Source: Micromonospora arborensis | Lineage (GTDB): Bacteria; Actinomycetota; Actinomycetes; Mycobacteriales; Micromonosporaceae | Direction of reading: 5' to 3' | Assembly: GCF_003205615.1 (NCBI RefSeq) | Contig: NZ_PYBV01000015.1 | Coordinates: forward strand, 1-64,000 | Length of the DNA: 64,000 bases | Shown here: positions 17,058 through 28,960 of the stretch, piece after piece | Numbering within the stretch: the stretch's first letter is position 1 | Layout: each line of letters begins with the position of its first letter | Program-made: the position numbers and the translations under genes | Notes under the pieces: generated by a model | The model's database searches: none | Told to the model about the DNA's origin: nothing | The model's input: only the letters and a program-made list of their open reading frames with translations

Positions 17058-18047
17058 ATGACATCGACGTTACGGCCACCGCCGCCGGCGCCACCCCGTT
17101 CACCGTCGAAGGCATCCGGTCCCGCCGGGCGGTCGCCGCGACGGCGCCGAAGCTGGCGGCAGGCGTTACGCCGGGACTGGCAGCTCTACTCGCTCGCCAT
17201 CCTGCCGCTGCTGTTCTTCCTGATCTTCCGGTACCTGCCGATGGTCGGCAACGTCATCGCGTTCCGCCGGTTCAAGCCGGGCGGCAACATCTTCGGTGAG
17301 TACTGGGTCGGCCTGCGCTACTTCCGGATGTTCTTCACCGACCCGACGTTCTGGGAGGTCTTCACCAACACACTGGTGCTCGGGACGCTGACCCTGCTGT
17401 TCTGCTTCCCGTTGCCGATCGTGCTGGCGCTGCTGCTCAACGAGGTGCGTGCCAAGCGGTTCAAGCGGTTCGTGCAGTCCGTGTCCTACCTGCCGCACTT
17501 CCTGTCGATCGTGATCGTGGCGGCGATGGTCATGCAGCTGACCTCGATCGAGGGCGCCGCCAACCAGCTCGTCCGGATGTTCGGCGGCGACCCGGTGGCG
17601 TTCCTGCAACAACCGGGTTGGTTCCGCACCATCTACGTCTCGTCCGAGGTCTGGCAGACCGTCGGCTGGGGCACGATCCTCTACCTCGCCGCCCTCACCA
17701 CGATCGACCAGGACCTGTACGAGGCGGCCCGGATCGACGGCGCCGGCCGGTTACGGCAGACCTGGCACGTGACGTTGCCCGGTATCCGGCCGACGATGAT
17801 GACGCTGCTGATCCTCAACATCGGCAGCTTCATGGCGGTCGGGTTCGAGAAGATCCTGCTGCTCTACAACCCGCTGACGTACCCGACCGCGGACGTGATC
17901 TCCACCTACCTGTTCCGGATGGGCTTCCAGTCCAGCAACTTCAGCTACGCCGCCGCCATCGGTCTCTTCGAGGCGGTGATCGGGTTGGTCCTGGTCCTGA
18001 CGGCGAACCTCATCTCCCGGCGCACGGTGGGGACGAGCCTGTGGTGA
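17058..18047 (+). CDS. ABC sugar permease, LplB type
   Basis: A 329-residue inner-membrane permease with six predicted membrane spans after a basic N-terminal tail. The cytoplasmic EAA loop is EAARIDGAGRLRQTWHVTLP (about 224-243). This subclass (LplB, with YtcP and a large lipoprotein) imports complex oligosaccharides such as aldouronates in Paenibacillus. It follows the GH3 stop by 10 nt with an AGGAGG-like ribosome site. No ATPase is encoded in the operon, so a shared MsiK-type ATPase elsewhere is probably used. Confidence 0.92.
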   Translation: MTSTLRPPPPAPPRSPSKASGPAGRSPRRRRSWRQALRRDWQLYSLAILPLLFFLIFRYLPMVGNVIAFRRFKPGGNIFGEYWVGLRYFRMFFTDPTFWEVFTNTLVLGTLTLLFCFPLPIVLALLLNEVRAKRFKRFVQSVSYLPHFLSIVIVAAMVMQLTSIEGAANQLVRMFGGDPVAFLQQPGWFRTIYVSSEVWQTVGWGTILYLAALTTIDQDLYEAARIDGAGRLRQTWHVTLPGIRPTMMTLLILNIGSFMAVGFEKILLLYNPLTYPTADVISTYLFRMGFQSSNFSYAAAIGLFEAVIGLVLVLTANLISRRTVGTSLW

Positions 18048-18952
18048 TCCTCGGTACGAAGAGCGAAGCCCCGAAGACGCGTGGGCCGGTGGACAGTCGC
18101 GGTTACCGGATCTTCCGGGTGGTCAACACGGTCGTCCTGATCGGCGTCGTGGTCGTGACGCTGTTCCCGTTCCTCAACATCGTGGCCCGCTCGCTCAGCG
18201 AAGAGGCGTACATCATCGCCGGGAAGGTGAGCATCGTCCCGCGCGGGTTCGACCTGACCGCGTACAAGCTGTTGATGTCGGACGCGCTGTTCTGGACGAA
18301 CTACCGCAACACAGTGGTGTACACGGTGGTCGCCACGCTCATCTCCATCGTGCTGACCACGTGTTACGCCTACGTGCTGTCGAAGCCGCAGCTCAAGGGG
18401 CGGAGTTTCCTCGTCGGCGTCGCGCTGTTCACCATGTTCTTCTCCGGTGGTCTGATCCCCAACTACGTGCTGGTCACCAGCCTGGGGATGAAGAACACCA
18501 TCTGGGCCGTGGTGATCCCCAACGCGATCAGTGTGTTCAACCTGCTGGTCATGAAGGCGTTCTTCGAGAGCCTGCCGACCGAGCTGGAGGAGGCGGCGGC
18601 GGTCGACGGGCTGAACACGTACGGCATCCTGCTGCGGATCGTGCTGCCGCTGTCGAAGGCGATCATCGCGACGATGGTGCTCTTCTACGCGGTCTCCTTC
18701 TGGAACTCGTGGTTCACCGCGTTCCTCTACCTGGACCAGCAGGATCTACTGCCGGTCACCGTGTACCTGCGCAACCTCATCGCGGGCGCCACCAGCCCCG
18801 AGTCGACGGCCGCCAACGCCGACAAGGTCCAGGCCGCAGCCACCCTCCAGGCCGTGACGATCGTGCTCACCACCCTGCCGATCCTGGCGGTCTACCCCTT
18901 CGTCCAGCGGTACTTCGTCTCCGGCGTGCTGCTCGGCGCCGTCAAGGGATGA
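18044..18952 (+). CDS. ABC sugar permease, YtcP type
   Basis: A 302-residue second permease with six predicted spans and the EAA loop LEEAAAVDGLNTYGILLRIV (about 180-199). It pairs with the LplB-type subunit. GTG 18044 overlaps the upstream stop codon (GTGA), so translation is coupled; GTG 18041 is equally in frame. The C-terminus FVQRYFVSGVLLGAVKG is the standard family ending. Confidence 0.92.
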   Translation: MILGTKSEAPKTRGPVDSRGYRIFRVVNTVVLIGVVVVTLFPFLNIVARSLSEEAYIIAGKVSIVPRGFDLTAYKLLMSDALFWTNYRNTVVYTVVATLISIVLTTCYAYVLSKPQLKGRSFLVGVALFTMFFSGGLIPNYVLVTSLGMKNTIWAVVIPNAISVFNLLVMKAFFESLPTELEEAAAVDGLNTYGILLRIVLPLSKAIIATMVLFYAVSFWNSWFTAFLYLDQQDLLPVTVYLRNLIAGATSPESTAANADKVQAAATLQAVTIVLTTLPILAVYPFVQRYFVSGVLLGAVKG

Positions 18953-19005
18953 CGCCAGGCACCGCAACGATCCACCTCCGCGCCCCACCACCGAAAGGAC
19001 GAGCC

Positions 19006-20643
19006 ATGCTCCACAAGCCGTGGCGCCGCGTGGCCATAGCCACCGCGGGTCTGCTCGCGCTCACCCTCACCACCGCCTGCTCCGAGGACCCCGCCGAGTC
19101 GAAGGACCTCTCCGAGAACCGGGTCGGCGCGATGGAGACCTACGGCGTCGGCGACCAGTTCAAGGCCACCGAGGCGCTCTCCTTCTCCACCCTCTACAAC
19201 AACCACACGTTCTACCCGCTCAAGGAAGACTGGCTGTTCTGGTCGGAGCTGACCAAGCGGACCAACGTCAAGATCGAACCAGTCGCCGTTCCGCTGAGCG
19301 ACTACGAGCAGAAGCGCAGCCTGCTGATCGGCGCCGGGGACGCCCCGCTGATCATTCCGAAGACGTACCACCCGCAGGAGGACGCGTTCGTGTCCTCCGG
19401 GGCGATCCTCCCGGTGAGCGACTACCTGGATCTGATGCCCAACCTCAAGGACAAGATCACCAAGTGGAACCTCAAGCCGGAAATCGACAACCTGCGGCAG
19501 GCCGACGGTAAGTTCTACCTGCTGCCCGGCGTCCACGAAAAGCCCACCCAGGACTACACGGTGCTGGTACGCACCGACATCATGCAGGAGCTCAACCTCC
19601 CCGTCCCGAAGACCTGGGACGACCTGTACACGGTGCTCAAGGCGATGAAGGCGAAGTACCCGAACGTCTACCCGTACTCCGACCTGTTCAGCAAGCCCAA
19701 CCCGATCGGCGCCCTGCTGAACCTCCTCGGCTCGGCCCACGGCACCTACGCGGGCTGGGACTTCCAGCACGCAACCTGGGACCCGACGGCGAAGAAGTTC
19801 ACCTACACCGGCTCGTCCGAGCAGTACAAGCAGATGGTCACGTACCTGCACAAGCTCGTCGCCGAGGGCCTGCTCGACCCGGAGAGCTTCACCCAGACCG
19901 ACGACCAGGCACGCCAGAAGCTTGCCAACGGCAAGTCCTTCGTGGTCACCGGCAACGCGCAGACGCTTGTCAACAACCACCGGCCCGACCTGGCCAAGAC
20001 CCTGCCGAACGCGAAGATGGCCAAGATCCCGCTGCCGATCGGCCCGGCCGGTGAGGTCAATCCCTTCCCCCGGCTCGAGAACGGCATCATGATCTCCTCG
20101 AAGGCCCGGGAGAGCAAGAACTTCGTGGCCATGATGCAGTTCATCGACTGGCTGTGGTATTCCGACGCCGGCATGGAGTTCGCTCGCTGGGGCGTCGAGG
20201 GCACCACCTTCACCAAGGACGCCTCCGGCAAGCGCTCGGTCACCGCCGAGGTCGACGTCCTCGGGCTCAACCCGAAGGGCACCAAGCACCTGCAGAAGGA
20301 CTTCGGCTTCTACAACGGCGTCTTCGCCTACGGCGGCACGCCCGACCTGGTCCGTGGCTTCTTCTCCCCGGAGGAGTTGGAGTTCCAGAAGGTGATGGAC
20401 GCCCGCAAGCCGAGGGAGGTCCCACCGCCGCGCCCCTTCACCGATGAGGAACGCGAGCAGGTGTCGCTCTGGGAGACCCCGCTGAAGGACTTCGTCACCC
20501 AGAACACGCTCAAGTTCGCCCTCGGCCAACGGCCCCTCAGCGAGTGGGACGCCTACGTGGCCGAGCTGAAGGCCAAGAACTCCGAGCAGTACATCGACCT
20601 GGTCAACAAGGCGTACGAGCGGTTCCAGAAGAACAACGGCTGA
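19006..20643 (+). CDS. Extracellular sugar-binding lipoprotein (LipO type)
   Basis: A 545-residue solute-binding lipoprotein. The signal peptide ends in lipobox LTTAC with lipidated Cys at about residue 25. The long mature domain is of the LipO/LplA size (over 500 residues). ATG 19006 has ribosome site AAAGGA about 6 nt upstream. It would capture the oligosaccharide, here predicted to be 4-O-methylglucuronosyl-xylo-oligosaccharides because of the GH67 gene downstream. A GC-rich hairpin after its stop may raise its transcript level over later genes. Confidence 0.92.
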   Translation: MLHKPWRRVAIATAGLLALTLTTACSEDPAESKDLSENRVGAMETYGVGDQFKATEALSFSTLYNNHTFYPLKEDWLFWSELTKRTNVKIEPVAVPLSDYEQKRSLLIGAGDAPLIIPKTYHPQEDAFVSSGAILPVSDYLDLMPNLKDKITKWNLKPEIDNLRQADGKFYLLPGVHEKPTQDYTVLVRTDIMQELNLPVPKTWDDLYTVLKAMKAKYPNVYPYSDLFSKPNPIGALLNLLGSAHGTYAGWDFQHATWDPTAKKFTYTGSSEQYKQMVTYLHKLVAEGLLDPESFTQTDDQARQKLANGKSFVVTGNAQTLVNNHRPDLAKTLPNAKMAKIPLPIGPAGEVNPFPRLENGIMISSKARESKNFVAMMQFIDWLWYSDAGMEFARWGVEGTTFTKDASGKRSVTAEVDVLGLNPKGTKHLQKDFGFYNGVFAYGGTPDLVRGFFSPEELEFQKVMDARKPREVPPPRPFTDEEREQVSLWETPLKDFVTQNTLKFALGQRPLSEWDAYVAELKAKNSEQYIDLVNKAYERFQKNNG

Positions 20644-20654
20644 TCAGCGGAACG

Positions 20655-20686
20655 TCCGGTCGGGCGGCCACCGCGGCCCGACCGGA
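20655..20686 (+). terminator. Intra-operon hairpin after the binding-protein gene
   Basis: TCCGGTCGGGC (20655-20665) and GCCCGACCGGA (20676-20686) form a perfect 11-bp stem. Position after a binding-protein gene and before more operon genes suggests partial termination or mRNA stabilisation. Confidence 0.55.
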
Positions 20687-20719
20687 TCTTCCGGCTGGCA
20701 CCGCCCGGAGGGAGTTTCA

Positions 20720-21409
20720 ATGAGCGGCAGCGCCCAGGCCTGGCGACAGTTCGGCGACGGGCCACTGTCGCGGGTCACCTCCCGCGTCTACATCCTGCTC
20801 GTGGTCGAGTTGCTGCTCCTGCTCACCACCCTGCCCGGCCTGCTCCCGTTGCTGCTGCTGCGCCGCGACCCCAGCAATCTGCCGTTGGTGGCGCTCTTCC
20901 TGGTGCCGGTCGGCCCCGCGCTGTCGGCCGCCCTGTACGCCCTGCGCCACCAGCGTCCCGACCTGACCGACCTGCGGCCCGCCGCCACGTTCTGGCGCGG
21001 GTACCGGGCCAACCTGTCCGGCGTGCTGCGCGTCTGGGTGCCGACGCTGCTGTGGCTGACCGTGCTCGCCGTGAACCTCGCCTACCTGGGTGCGGTCGGC
21101 CTCCCGGGTTGGTGGACGGTACCGCTGGTCCTGCTCGGCGCGGGGGTGACGCTCTGCGCGGCCAACGCCCTGGTGATCACCTCGCTGTTCGACTTCCGCA
21201 CCCGGGACGTGCTCCGGCTCGCCACGCACTTCCTCGTGCGTACCCCCGGTGTCACCGTCGGCAACGCCCTGCTGCTGGCCGCGGCGGCCGGTATCGCCGC
21301 GGTCTTCTCCGAGGCGGTGCTGGCGCTGCTCGCTTCGGTCGCGGTCCTGGCGTTCCTGCGTATCGGTGACCCGATGATCCACCTGATCCGGAAGGAGTTC
21401 ACCCCATGA
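20720..21409 (+). CDS. YesL-like DUF624 membrane protein
   Basis: A 229-residue integral membrane protein with about five or six hydrophobic spans, matching the YesL/DUF624 family that accompanies LplB/YtcP/LipO transporters. The opening (AWRQFGDGPLSRVTSRVYIL) and the RPAATFWRGYRANL loop are typical. Role is not established in the family; it is presumed to assist the transporter. GGAGGGAG precedes ATG 20720. Its stop overlaps the ATG of the next frame (ATGA at 21406). Confidence 0.85.
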   Translation: MSGSAQAWRQFGDGPLSRVTSRVYILLVVELLLLLTTLPGLLPLLLLRRDPSNLPLVALFLVPVGPALSAALYALRHQRPDLTDLRPAATFWRGYRANLSGVLRVWVPTLLWLTVLAVNLAYLGAVGLPGWWTVPLVLLGAGVTLCAANALVITSLFDFRTRDVLRLATHFLVRTPGVTVGNALLLAAAAGIAAVFSEAVLALLASVAVLAFLRIGDPMIHLIRKEFTP

Positions 21410-21618
21410 GCCTGCCCGTCACCGCCAAGGTGCCCTTCAGGGGCGACGACAACCCGGAACAGTGGCCCGAGGACGTGTACGACTTCTCGTTGCTGGACCG
21501 GATCGTCGAGCGTGCCGGCGCCGAGGGACGTGGGATCGGCACCGGCGGCCAGACGGTGTCCGGCGCTTCCCTGCGGCTGCCGGCGTACGGCGTCGTCGTG
21601 CTGCGGGACGACGCGTGA
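21406..21618 (+). pseudogene. GH42 beta-galactosidase remnant with two internal deletions
   Basis: A 70-codon frame that overlaps its neighbours at both ends (ATGA with YesL, GTGA with GH67). Its N-terminus GDDNPEQWPEDV matches the GH42 hallmark GGDYNPEQWPEEVW. YDFSLLDRIVERAGAEG then matches the GH42 segment about 35 residues later, and LPAYGVVVLRDD looks like a GH42 C-terminus. About 30 and more than 500 residues are therefore missing at the two joints, both in frame. All catalytic residues are gone. The frame has been kept open, perhaps because it couples translation to GH67. Confidence 0.7.
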
Positions 21619-23753
21619 ACGCCGAAGGGTCTGCGGACCTGGAACAGTTGGTGTTCGTCGAAGAGCCGGAGGGCACCGACGAGCCGCGCGTACACGCCGC
21701 CTGGCTGCCCCCGGAGGCGTTCCGGGCGCTCGGCGCCCGACGCGTCCTCGTGCACGGCCATGGGCTGCTCGTCGACACCGTCCTCGACGAGGTGTCGCGT
21801 GCCTGCGCGCGCTACGGCGGGCGGGTGTGGCATTCCCCCTCCTGGGACGTCGACGTCGACCTGGTGCTCGCCCTGCGTGGTGCCGGTGAGCTGCCCAACC
21901 CGGCGGTGGAGGCGGCGCGCGCTGCGGGGGAGGCGGCGCTTGCCGAGTTCGGCGACGGCGGGACGCTCGGCGACGAGGGGTTCGTGCTGGCGCGGGCCGG
22001 CGAGGTGACCGCGGTGGTGGCCGACGCGCCCGCCGGTCTGCTGTACGGGCTGTTCCACGTGGTTCGGCTCTGTGCGGCGGCCTACGACCCGGCCCGTCCC
22101 CCGGAGCGGCACCGGCCGGCGCTGCGCCGGCGGATGCTGAACCACTGGGACAACGTGGCCGTGCACCCGGTGATGGGCCAGGTGGAACGGGGGTACGCGG
22201 GCGGCTCGATCTTCTGGCACCGGGGCCGACCGCGCGGAGACCTGGCCCGGATCCGGGAGTACGGGCGACTGCTGGCCGCGAGCGGCGTCAACGCGATCTC
22301 GGTGAACAACGTCAACGTGGCCCGGACGGAGGCGCTGCTGCTCACCGACCGGCTCGGCGACGTCGCCGAGATCGCGGACGTGCTGCGCCCGTACGGCATC
22401 CGGGTGCACCTGTCGATCACCTTCGCCGCGCCGGTGGTCCTCGGTGGTCTGTCGACCGCCGACCCGATGGACGAGGCGGTGCGGGCGTGGTGGGCCGCGG
22501 CCACCCGCAACGTGTACGAGCGCATCCCGGACTTCGGCGGCTACGTGGTGAAGGCCGACTCGGAGGGGCAACCCGGCCCGTTCACCTATGGGCGTGACCA
22601 CGCCGACGGGGCGAACGTGCTGGCCGAGGCCCTCGCCCCGCACGGGGGAGTGGTGCATTGGCGGGCGTTCGTCTACAACCACCACCAGGACTGGCGGGAC
22701 CGGTCCACCGACCGGGCGCGCGCCGCGTACGACCACTTCGTCCCGTTGGACGGGCGGTTCCGCACCAACGTGATCGTGCAGGTGAAGTTCGGTCCGGTGG
22801 ACTTCCAGACGCGTGAGCCGGTCTCCCCGGTGCTCGCCGCCATGCCGGCGACCCGGCTGGCGGTGGAGCTGCAGGTCACCCAGGAGTACACGGGTCAGCA
22901 GCGGCACGTCTGCCACCTCGGCCCGTGGTGGAGTGAGCTGCTGCGCTTCGAACCCTGGGGTCCGGGTGGACGGACGATCGCCGATGTGGCCACGGGGGAG
23001 GCGGAAGCGGGTGGCGGTCTTGTCGCCGTCGCCAACACCGGTGCCGACCTCTTCTGGACCGGGCACCCGTTGGCGCAGGCCAACCTGTACACGTTCGGCC
23101 GGCTCGCCTGGGACCCTCGGCTGGACCCGTCGGCGATTCTCGACGAATGGATCTCGCTGACCTTCCCGCCGTCGGCGACCGCGGACCCGGAGCTGGTGGG
23201 GCGGACGCTGCACGAGATCATGGACGACTCGTGGCGCACCTACGAGCGGTACACCGCCCCGTTGGGCGTCGGCTTCATGGTTCATCCCGGTGACCACTAC
23301 GGCCCCGGCATCGACGGGTACGAGTACACGCGGTGGGGCACCTACCACTTCGCCGACCGGGACGGTGTGGGCGTGGACCGCAGCCGCGCGTCGGGCACCG
23401 GCTTCGCCGCCCAGTATCCGCCGTACTGGGCCCAGGTGTACGAGTCGCCCGACAGCTGCCCCGACGAGTTGCTGCTCTTCTTCCACCACGTCCCGTACCA
23501 GCACGTCCTGCACAGCGGGTCGACCGTCATCCAGCACATCTACGACACCCACTTCGCCGGTGTCGAGGAGGTGGCGGTGATGCGACGGCGCTGGCAGACC
23601 CTGAACGGGATGATCGACCCGGCCGTGTACGAGCGGGTGGCCGAACGTCTCGACGAGCAGATGCGGTCCGCCACCGAGTGGCGCGACCAGGTCAACACGT
23701 ACTTCTTCCGCAAGTCCGGGGTGCCCGACGAGCGCGGACGCGTCATCTACTGA
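21615..23753 (+). CDS. aguA: Alpha-glucuronidase, GH67
   Basis: A 712-residue GH67 enzyme without a signal peptide. The conserved KADSEGQPGP holds the catalytic acid Glu (residue 317), and GPVDFQTREP and ELQVTQEYTG hold the paired Asp396 and Glu424, 28 residues apart as in characterised family members. It removes 4-O-methylglucuronic acid from the non-reducing end of aldouronates in the cytoplasm, producing xylo-oligosaccharides for the GH3 enzyme. GTG 21615 overlaps the upstream TGA. It is the last gene of the operon, before a strong terminator. Confidence 0.93.
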   Translation: MNAEGSADLEQLVFVEEPEGTDEPRVHAAWLPPEAFRALGARRVLVHGHGLLVDTVLDEVSRACARYGGRVWHSPSWDVDVDLVLALRGAGELPNPAVEAARAAGEAALAEFGDGGTLGDEGFVLARAGEVTAVVADAPAGLLYGLFHVVRLCAAAYDPARPPERHRPALRRRMLNHWDNVAVHPVMGQVERGYAGGSIFWHRGRPRGDLARIREYGRLLAASGVNAISVNNVNVARTEALLLTDRLGDVAEIADVLRPYGIRVHLSITFAAPVVLGGLSTADPMDEAVRAWWAAATRNVYERIPDFGGYVVKADSEGQPGPFTYGRDHADGANVLAEALAPHGGVVHWRAFVYNHHQDWRDRSTDRARAAYDHFVPLDGRFRTNVIVQVKFGPVDFQTREPVSPVLAAMPATRLAVELQVTQEYTGQQRHVCHLGPWWSELLRFEPWGPGGRTIADVATGEAEAGGGLVAVANTGADLFWTGHPLAQANLYTFGRLAWDPRLDPSAILDEWISLTFPPSATADPELVGRTLHEIMDDSWRTYERYTAPLGVGFMVHPGDHYGPGIDGYEYTRWGTYHFADRDGVGVDRSRASGTGFAAQYPPYWAQVYESPDSCPDELLLFFHHVPYQHVLHSGSTVIQHIYDTHFAGVEEVAVMRRRWQTLNGMIDPAVYERVAERLDEQMRSATEWRDQVNTYFFRKSGVPDERGRVIY

Positions 23754-23766
23754 TCGGCCACGACGG

Positions 23767-23794
23767 GGAGGCTCGGCCATCCGGCCGAGCCTCC
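23767..23794 (+). terminator. Terminator of the xylan operon
   Basis: GGAGGCTCGGCC (23767-23778) and GGCCGAGCCTCC (23783-23794) make a perfect 12-bp stem with a 4-nt loop, 13 nt after the GH67 stop. Confidence 0.8.
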
Positions 23795-23916
23795 TCGGCT
23801 GTCTCCGGGAAGCCCGGCAGGTTCCGGGAACATTTCGATAATTGCTCGGGACCCACCGGCGCTGCCCACGCCCGTCGATGCCCCTAGGTGTGCAGGTGAC
23901 CGCCGGATCCGTGGCA

Positions 23917-23960
23917 GCGAAAGGTTTCCGGAACTCTTGACAATCGAGTGTGCTCGATTG
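23917..23960 (+). promoter_or_regulatory. Regulatory region of the CE1-GH10 pair
   Basis: CGAAAGGTTTCCGGAA (23919-23934) repeats the GAAA-N-TTTC theme of the LacI sites. Then CAATCGAG (23941-23948) and CTCGATTG (23953-23960) form a perfect palindrome around TGTG. CTTGAC at 23936-23941 could be the -35 box, so the palindrome would lie between -35 and -10. The rest of the 306-nt gap 23754-24059 contains only the terminator above and a short GTTCC-G-GGAAC palindrome at 23821. Confidence 0.55.
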
Positions 23961-24059
23961 AAGCTGACATGGTCACGCGAGCCGCGGTCAAGGTCGGGCG
24001 AAGGGCACTCCTCGACTTAAGTCCCCTTCCACGCGCCTTTTTCGCAAGGGATCGCGACG

Positions 24060-26869
<2,810 letters not shown>

Positions 26870-26880
26870 ACGCGTCATCG

Positions 26881-26914
26881 GCCGGTGCGGAGGGCCCCCG
26901 CCCGCCGCACCGGC
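26881..26914 (+). terminator. Terminator of the GH10 gene
   Basis: GCCGGTGCGG (26881-26890) and CCGCACCGGC (26905-26914) form a perfect 10-bp stem with a 14-nt C-rich loop, 11 nt after the xylanase stop. Confidence 0.7.
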
Positions 26915-27045
26915 CCCCGGCCCCCACAACCCCGCCTCTCCATCCGCGACGGCGGCCGGTCCGAGCTGATGGGGGCGGACAAGGGTCGGTACAGGGCTGA
27001 TGAGGCCCGCAGAGGGCTGCGCGGTTGGGGGAGCGACTGTTGGTT

Positions 27046-27365
27046 GGCACCTGTAGAGCTGCCCCAGATTTGGGGCAGCGAGCGTCCGTCCCCGGCACCG
27101 TCCTTGGTCTCGCCTTCGTCCACGGTGTGCCGGGCGTCGACAGCCGGCGCCGACCCAGACCGCTGTCGGCCGACGCCGGTGCCGACTCGGAGTGGGAGGT
27201 GTCGGCGACGTGGATGCAGCGCGCGTCAGGCCGCGGTTCGCCAAGGCCGGAACGTGCTGCCTCGGCCGCCTTCGCGGCCCCTGCCCCCCGGACGCCGGTC
27301 GGGCCTTGCCCGGGCGGATCGTGGAGCGCGTGCCGCCCCATCTATGGGGCAGCTCTACAGGCGCC
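27046..27365. repeat. Pair of inverted palindromic repeats in a 634-nt non-coding gap
   Basis: The gap 26870-27503 has no convincing gene. It contains two 34-nt elements in inverted orientation, 27046-27079 and 27332-27365, matching at 29 of 34 positions. Each contains CTGTAGAGCTGCCCCA and its own internal hairpin (GCTGCCCCA with TGGGGCAGC, loop of 4). Together they bracket 252 nt of unassigned sequence. This could be a MITE-like element or two members of a dispersed repeat family. Confidence 0.65.
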
Positions 27366-27503
27366 GGGGAGGATTGGTCGTGCCTCACGGCGAGGCGGCC
27401 AGTAGGCCATCCGAAACCGGGATTGATTCGTTCAGGCTGGCGGCCGACCCGGCACAGCGCACCTGGCGCAGCGCTGAGGAAGGCGGGAACCACCACGTAA
27501 GGA

Positions 27504-28907
27504 TCAGCCGTCGATGCGGGTGATGTTGCGGATCTTGTTGGACGCGTCCAGGGCGGCCACCTTGTACGCCTCGGCCAGCGTCGGGTAGTTGAACACCGCG
27601 TCGACCAGGTAGTCGATCGTGCCGCCGCAGCCGATCACCGCCTGCCCGATGTGGACGATCTCGGTGGCGGCGGTGCCGAACACGTGCACCCCGAGCAGTC
27701 GGCCGTCCTCGGGGGAGACGAGCAACTTCAGCATGCCGTACGAGTCACCGACGATCTGGCCCCGGGCCAGCTCCCGGTAACGCGCGATGCCGACCTCGAA
27801 CGGTGTCGAGTTGTCGGTGAGCTGCGCCTCGGTCTGCCCGACGAAGCTGATCTCCGGGATCGTGTAGATGCCGATGGGTTGCAGGCCGTGCATCTCCCGG
27901 ATCGGTTCGCCGCAGGCATGCTGCGCGGCAAGTCGGCCCTGCTCCATCGAGGTGGACGCGAGCGCGGGGAAGCCGATCACGTCACCGACCGCGTAGATGT
28001 TGTCCACCGTCGTGCGGTAGTTGGCGTCCACCTTGATCCGCCCGCGTCGGTCCGCCTCCAATCCGGCGGCCTCCAGCGCCAGGTCGTCGGTCTGGCCCTG
28101 CCGGCCGGCCGAGTACATCACGGTGTCCGCCACGATCTTCTTGCCGCTCTTGAGGATGCACAGCGCGGCCGTCTGGTGCTTCTCCACGGCGGCGACCTCC
28201 TCGCCGAAGCGGAACGCCACGGACAGGTCGCGCAGGTGGTATTTGAGCGACTCGATGACCTCGTCGTCGCAGAACTCGAGCATCCGGTCGCGGCGCTCCA
28301 CCACGGTCACCTTGGTGCCGAGCGCCGCGAACATCGACGCGTACTCCATGCCGATCACACCGGCGCCGACCACGACCATGCTGCGGGGGACGGCCTGCAG
28401 GTTGATGACGCCGTCGGAGTCCACGATCGTCCGGTCGTCGAAGTCGACGCTGTCCGGGCGGGCCGGACGAGTGCCCGCGGCGATGATTATCTTGTCGAAG
28501 GTCACCTTCGACTCGCGACCCGAGCCGCTGTCGACCCAGACCGAGTGCGCGTCCGCGAAGCGACCGGTGCCGGTGATCACCTCGACCCGGTTGCGGGCCA
28601 GTTGATTGCGGATGACGTCGGTCTGCCGGGTGATCACGTGTTGGGTCCGGGCCGCCAGGTCGCTGACCGTGATCTCCTCCTTGACCCGGTAGCTGCTGCC
28701 GTAGAGGTCCCGCTGGCTGAGCCCGGTCAGGTAGATCACGGCCTCACGCAGCGTCTTGGAGGGGACGGTGCCGGTGTTGATGCACACCCCACCGATCATG
28801 TCGCGGCGGTCCACGATGCCGACTCGTTTGCCGAGTTTGGCGGCGGCTATCGCGGCCTTCTGACCGCTGGGCCCGGAGCCCAGCACCAACAGGTCGTAGT
28901 CATACAC
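27504..28907 (-). CDS. sthA: Soluble Si-specific NAD(P)+ transhydrogenase
   Basis: A 467-residue FAD pyridine-nucleotide oxidoreductase, the same length as enterobacterial SthA. FAD site [20 protein letters not shown] (about 5-24). The usual dithiol CxxxxC is replaced by [13 protein letters not shown], with Thr where the second Cys would be, the mark of transhydrogenases against lipoamide dehydrogenases. NAD site [18 protein letters not shown] and the dimerisation domain ([16 protein letters not shown]) are present. It would balance NADPH and NADH in the cytoplasm. GTG 28907 starts the conserved VYDYDLL. Confidence 0.93.
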   Translation of the reverse strand: MYDYDLLVLGSGPSGQKAAIAAAKLGKRVGIVDRRDMIGGVCINTGTVPSKTLREAVIYLTGLSQRDLYGSSYRVKEEITVSDLAARTQHVITRQTDVIRNQLARNRVEVITGTGRFADAHSVWVDSGSGRESKVTFDKIIIAAGTRPARPDSVDFDDRTIVDSDGVINLQAVPRSMVVVGAGVIGMEYASMFAALGTKVTVVERRDRMLEFCDDEVIESLKYHLRDLSVAFRFGEEVAAVEKHQTAALCILKSGKKIVADTVMYSAGRQGQTDDLALEAAGLEADRRGRIKVDANYRTTVDNIYAVGDVIGFPALASTSMEQGRLAAQHACGEPIREMHGLQPIGIYTIPEISFVGQTEAQLTDNSTPFEVGIARYRELARGQIVGDSYGMLKLLVSPEDGRLLGVHVFGTAATEIVHIGQAVIGCGGTIDYLVDAVFNYPTLAEAYKVAALDASNKIRNITRIDG

Positions 28908-28960
28908 GACCGTTAGCGTCGCAAGATGTCGTGGCTGGCGCCAGACCCCGGAGTCGAGCG

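Noticed and set aside
18044..18952. Missing ABC ATPase as a sign of a broken transporter.
   Set aside because: LplB/YtcP-type sugar importers in Gram-positives generally use a shared ATPase encoded elsewhere.
27046..27365. Insertion sequence.
   Set aside because: Inverted repeats are present but the interior has no transposase and no convincing reading frame.
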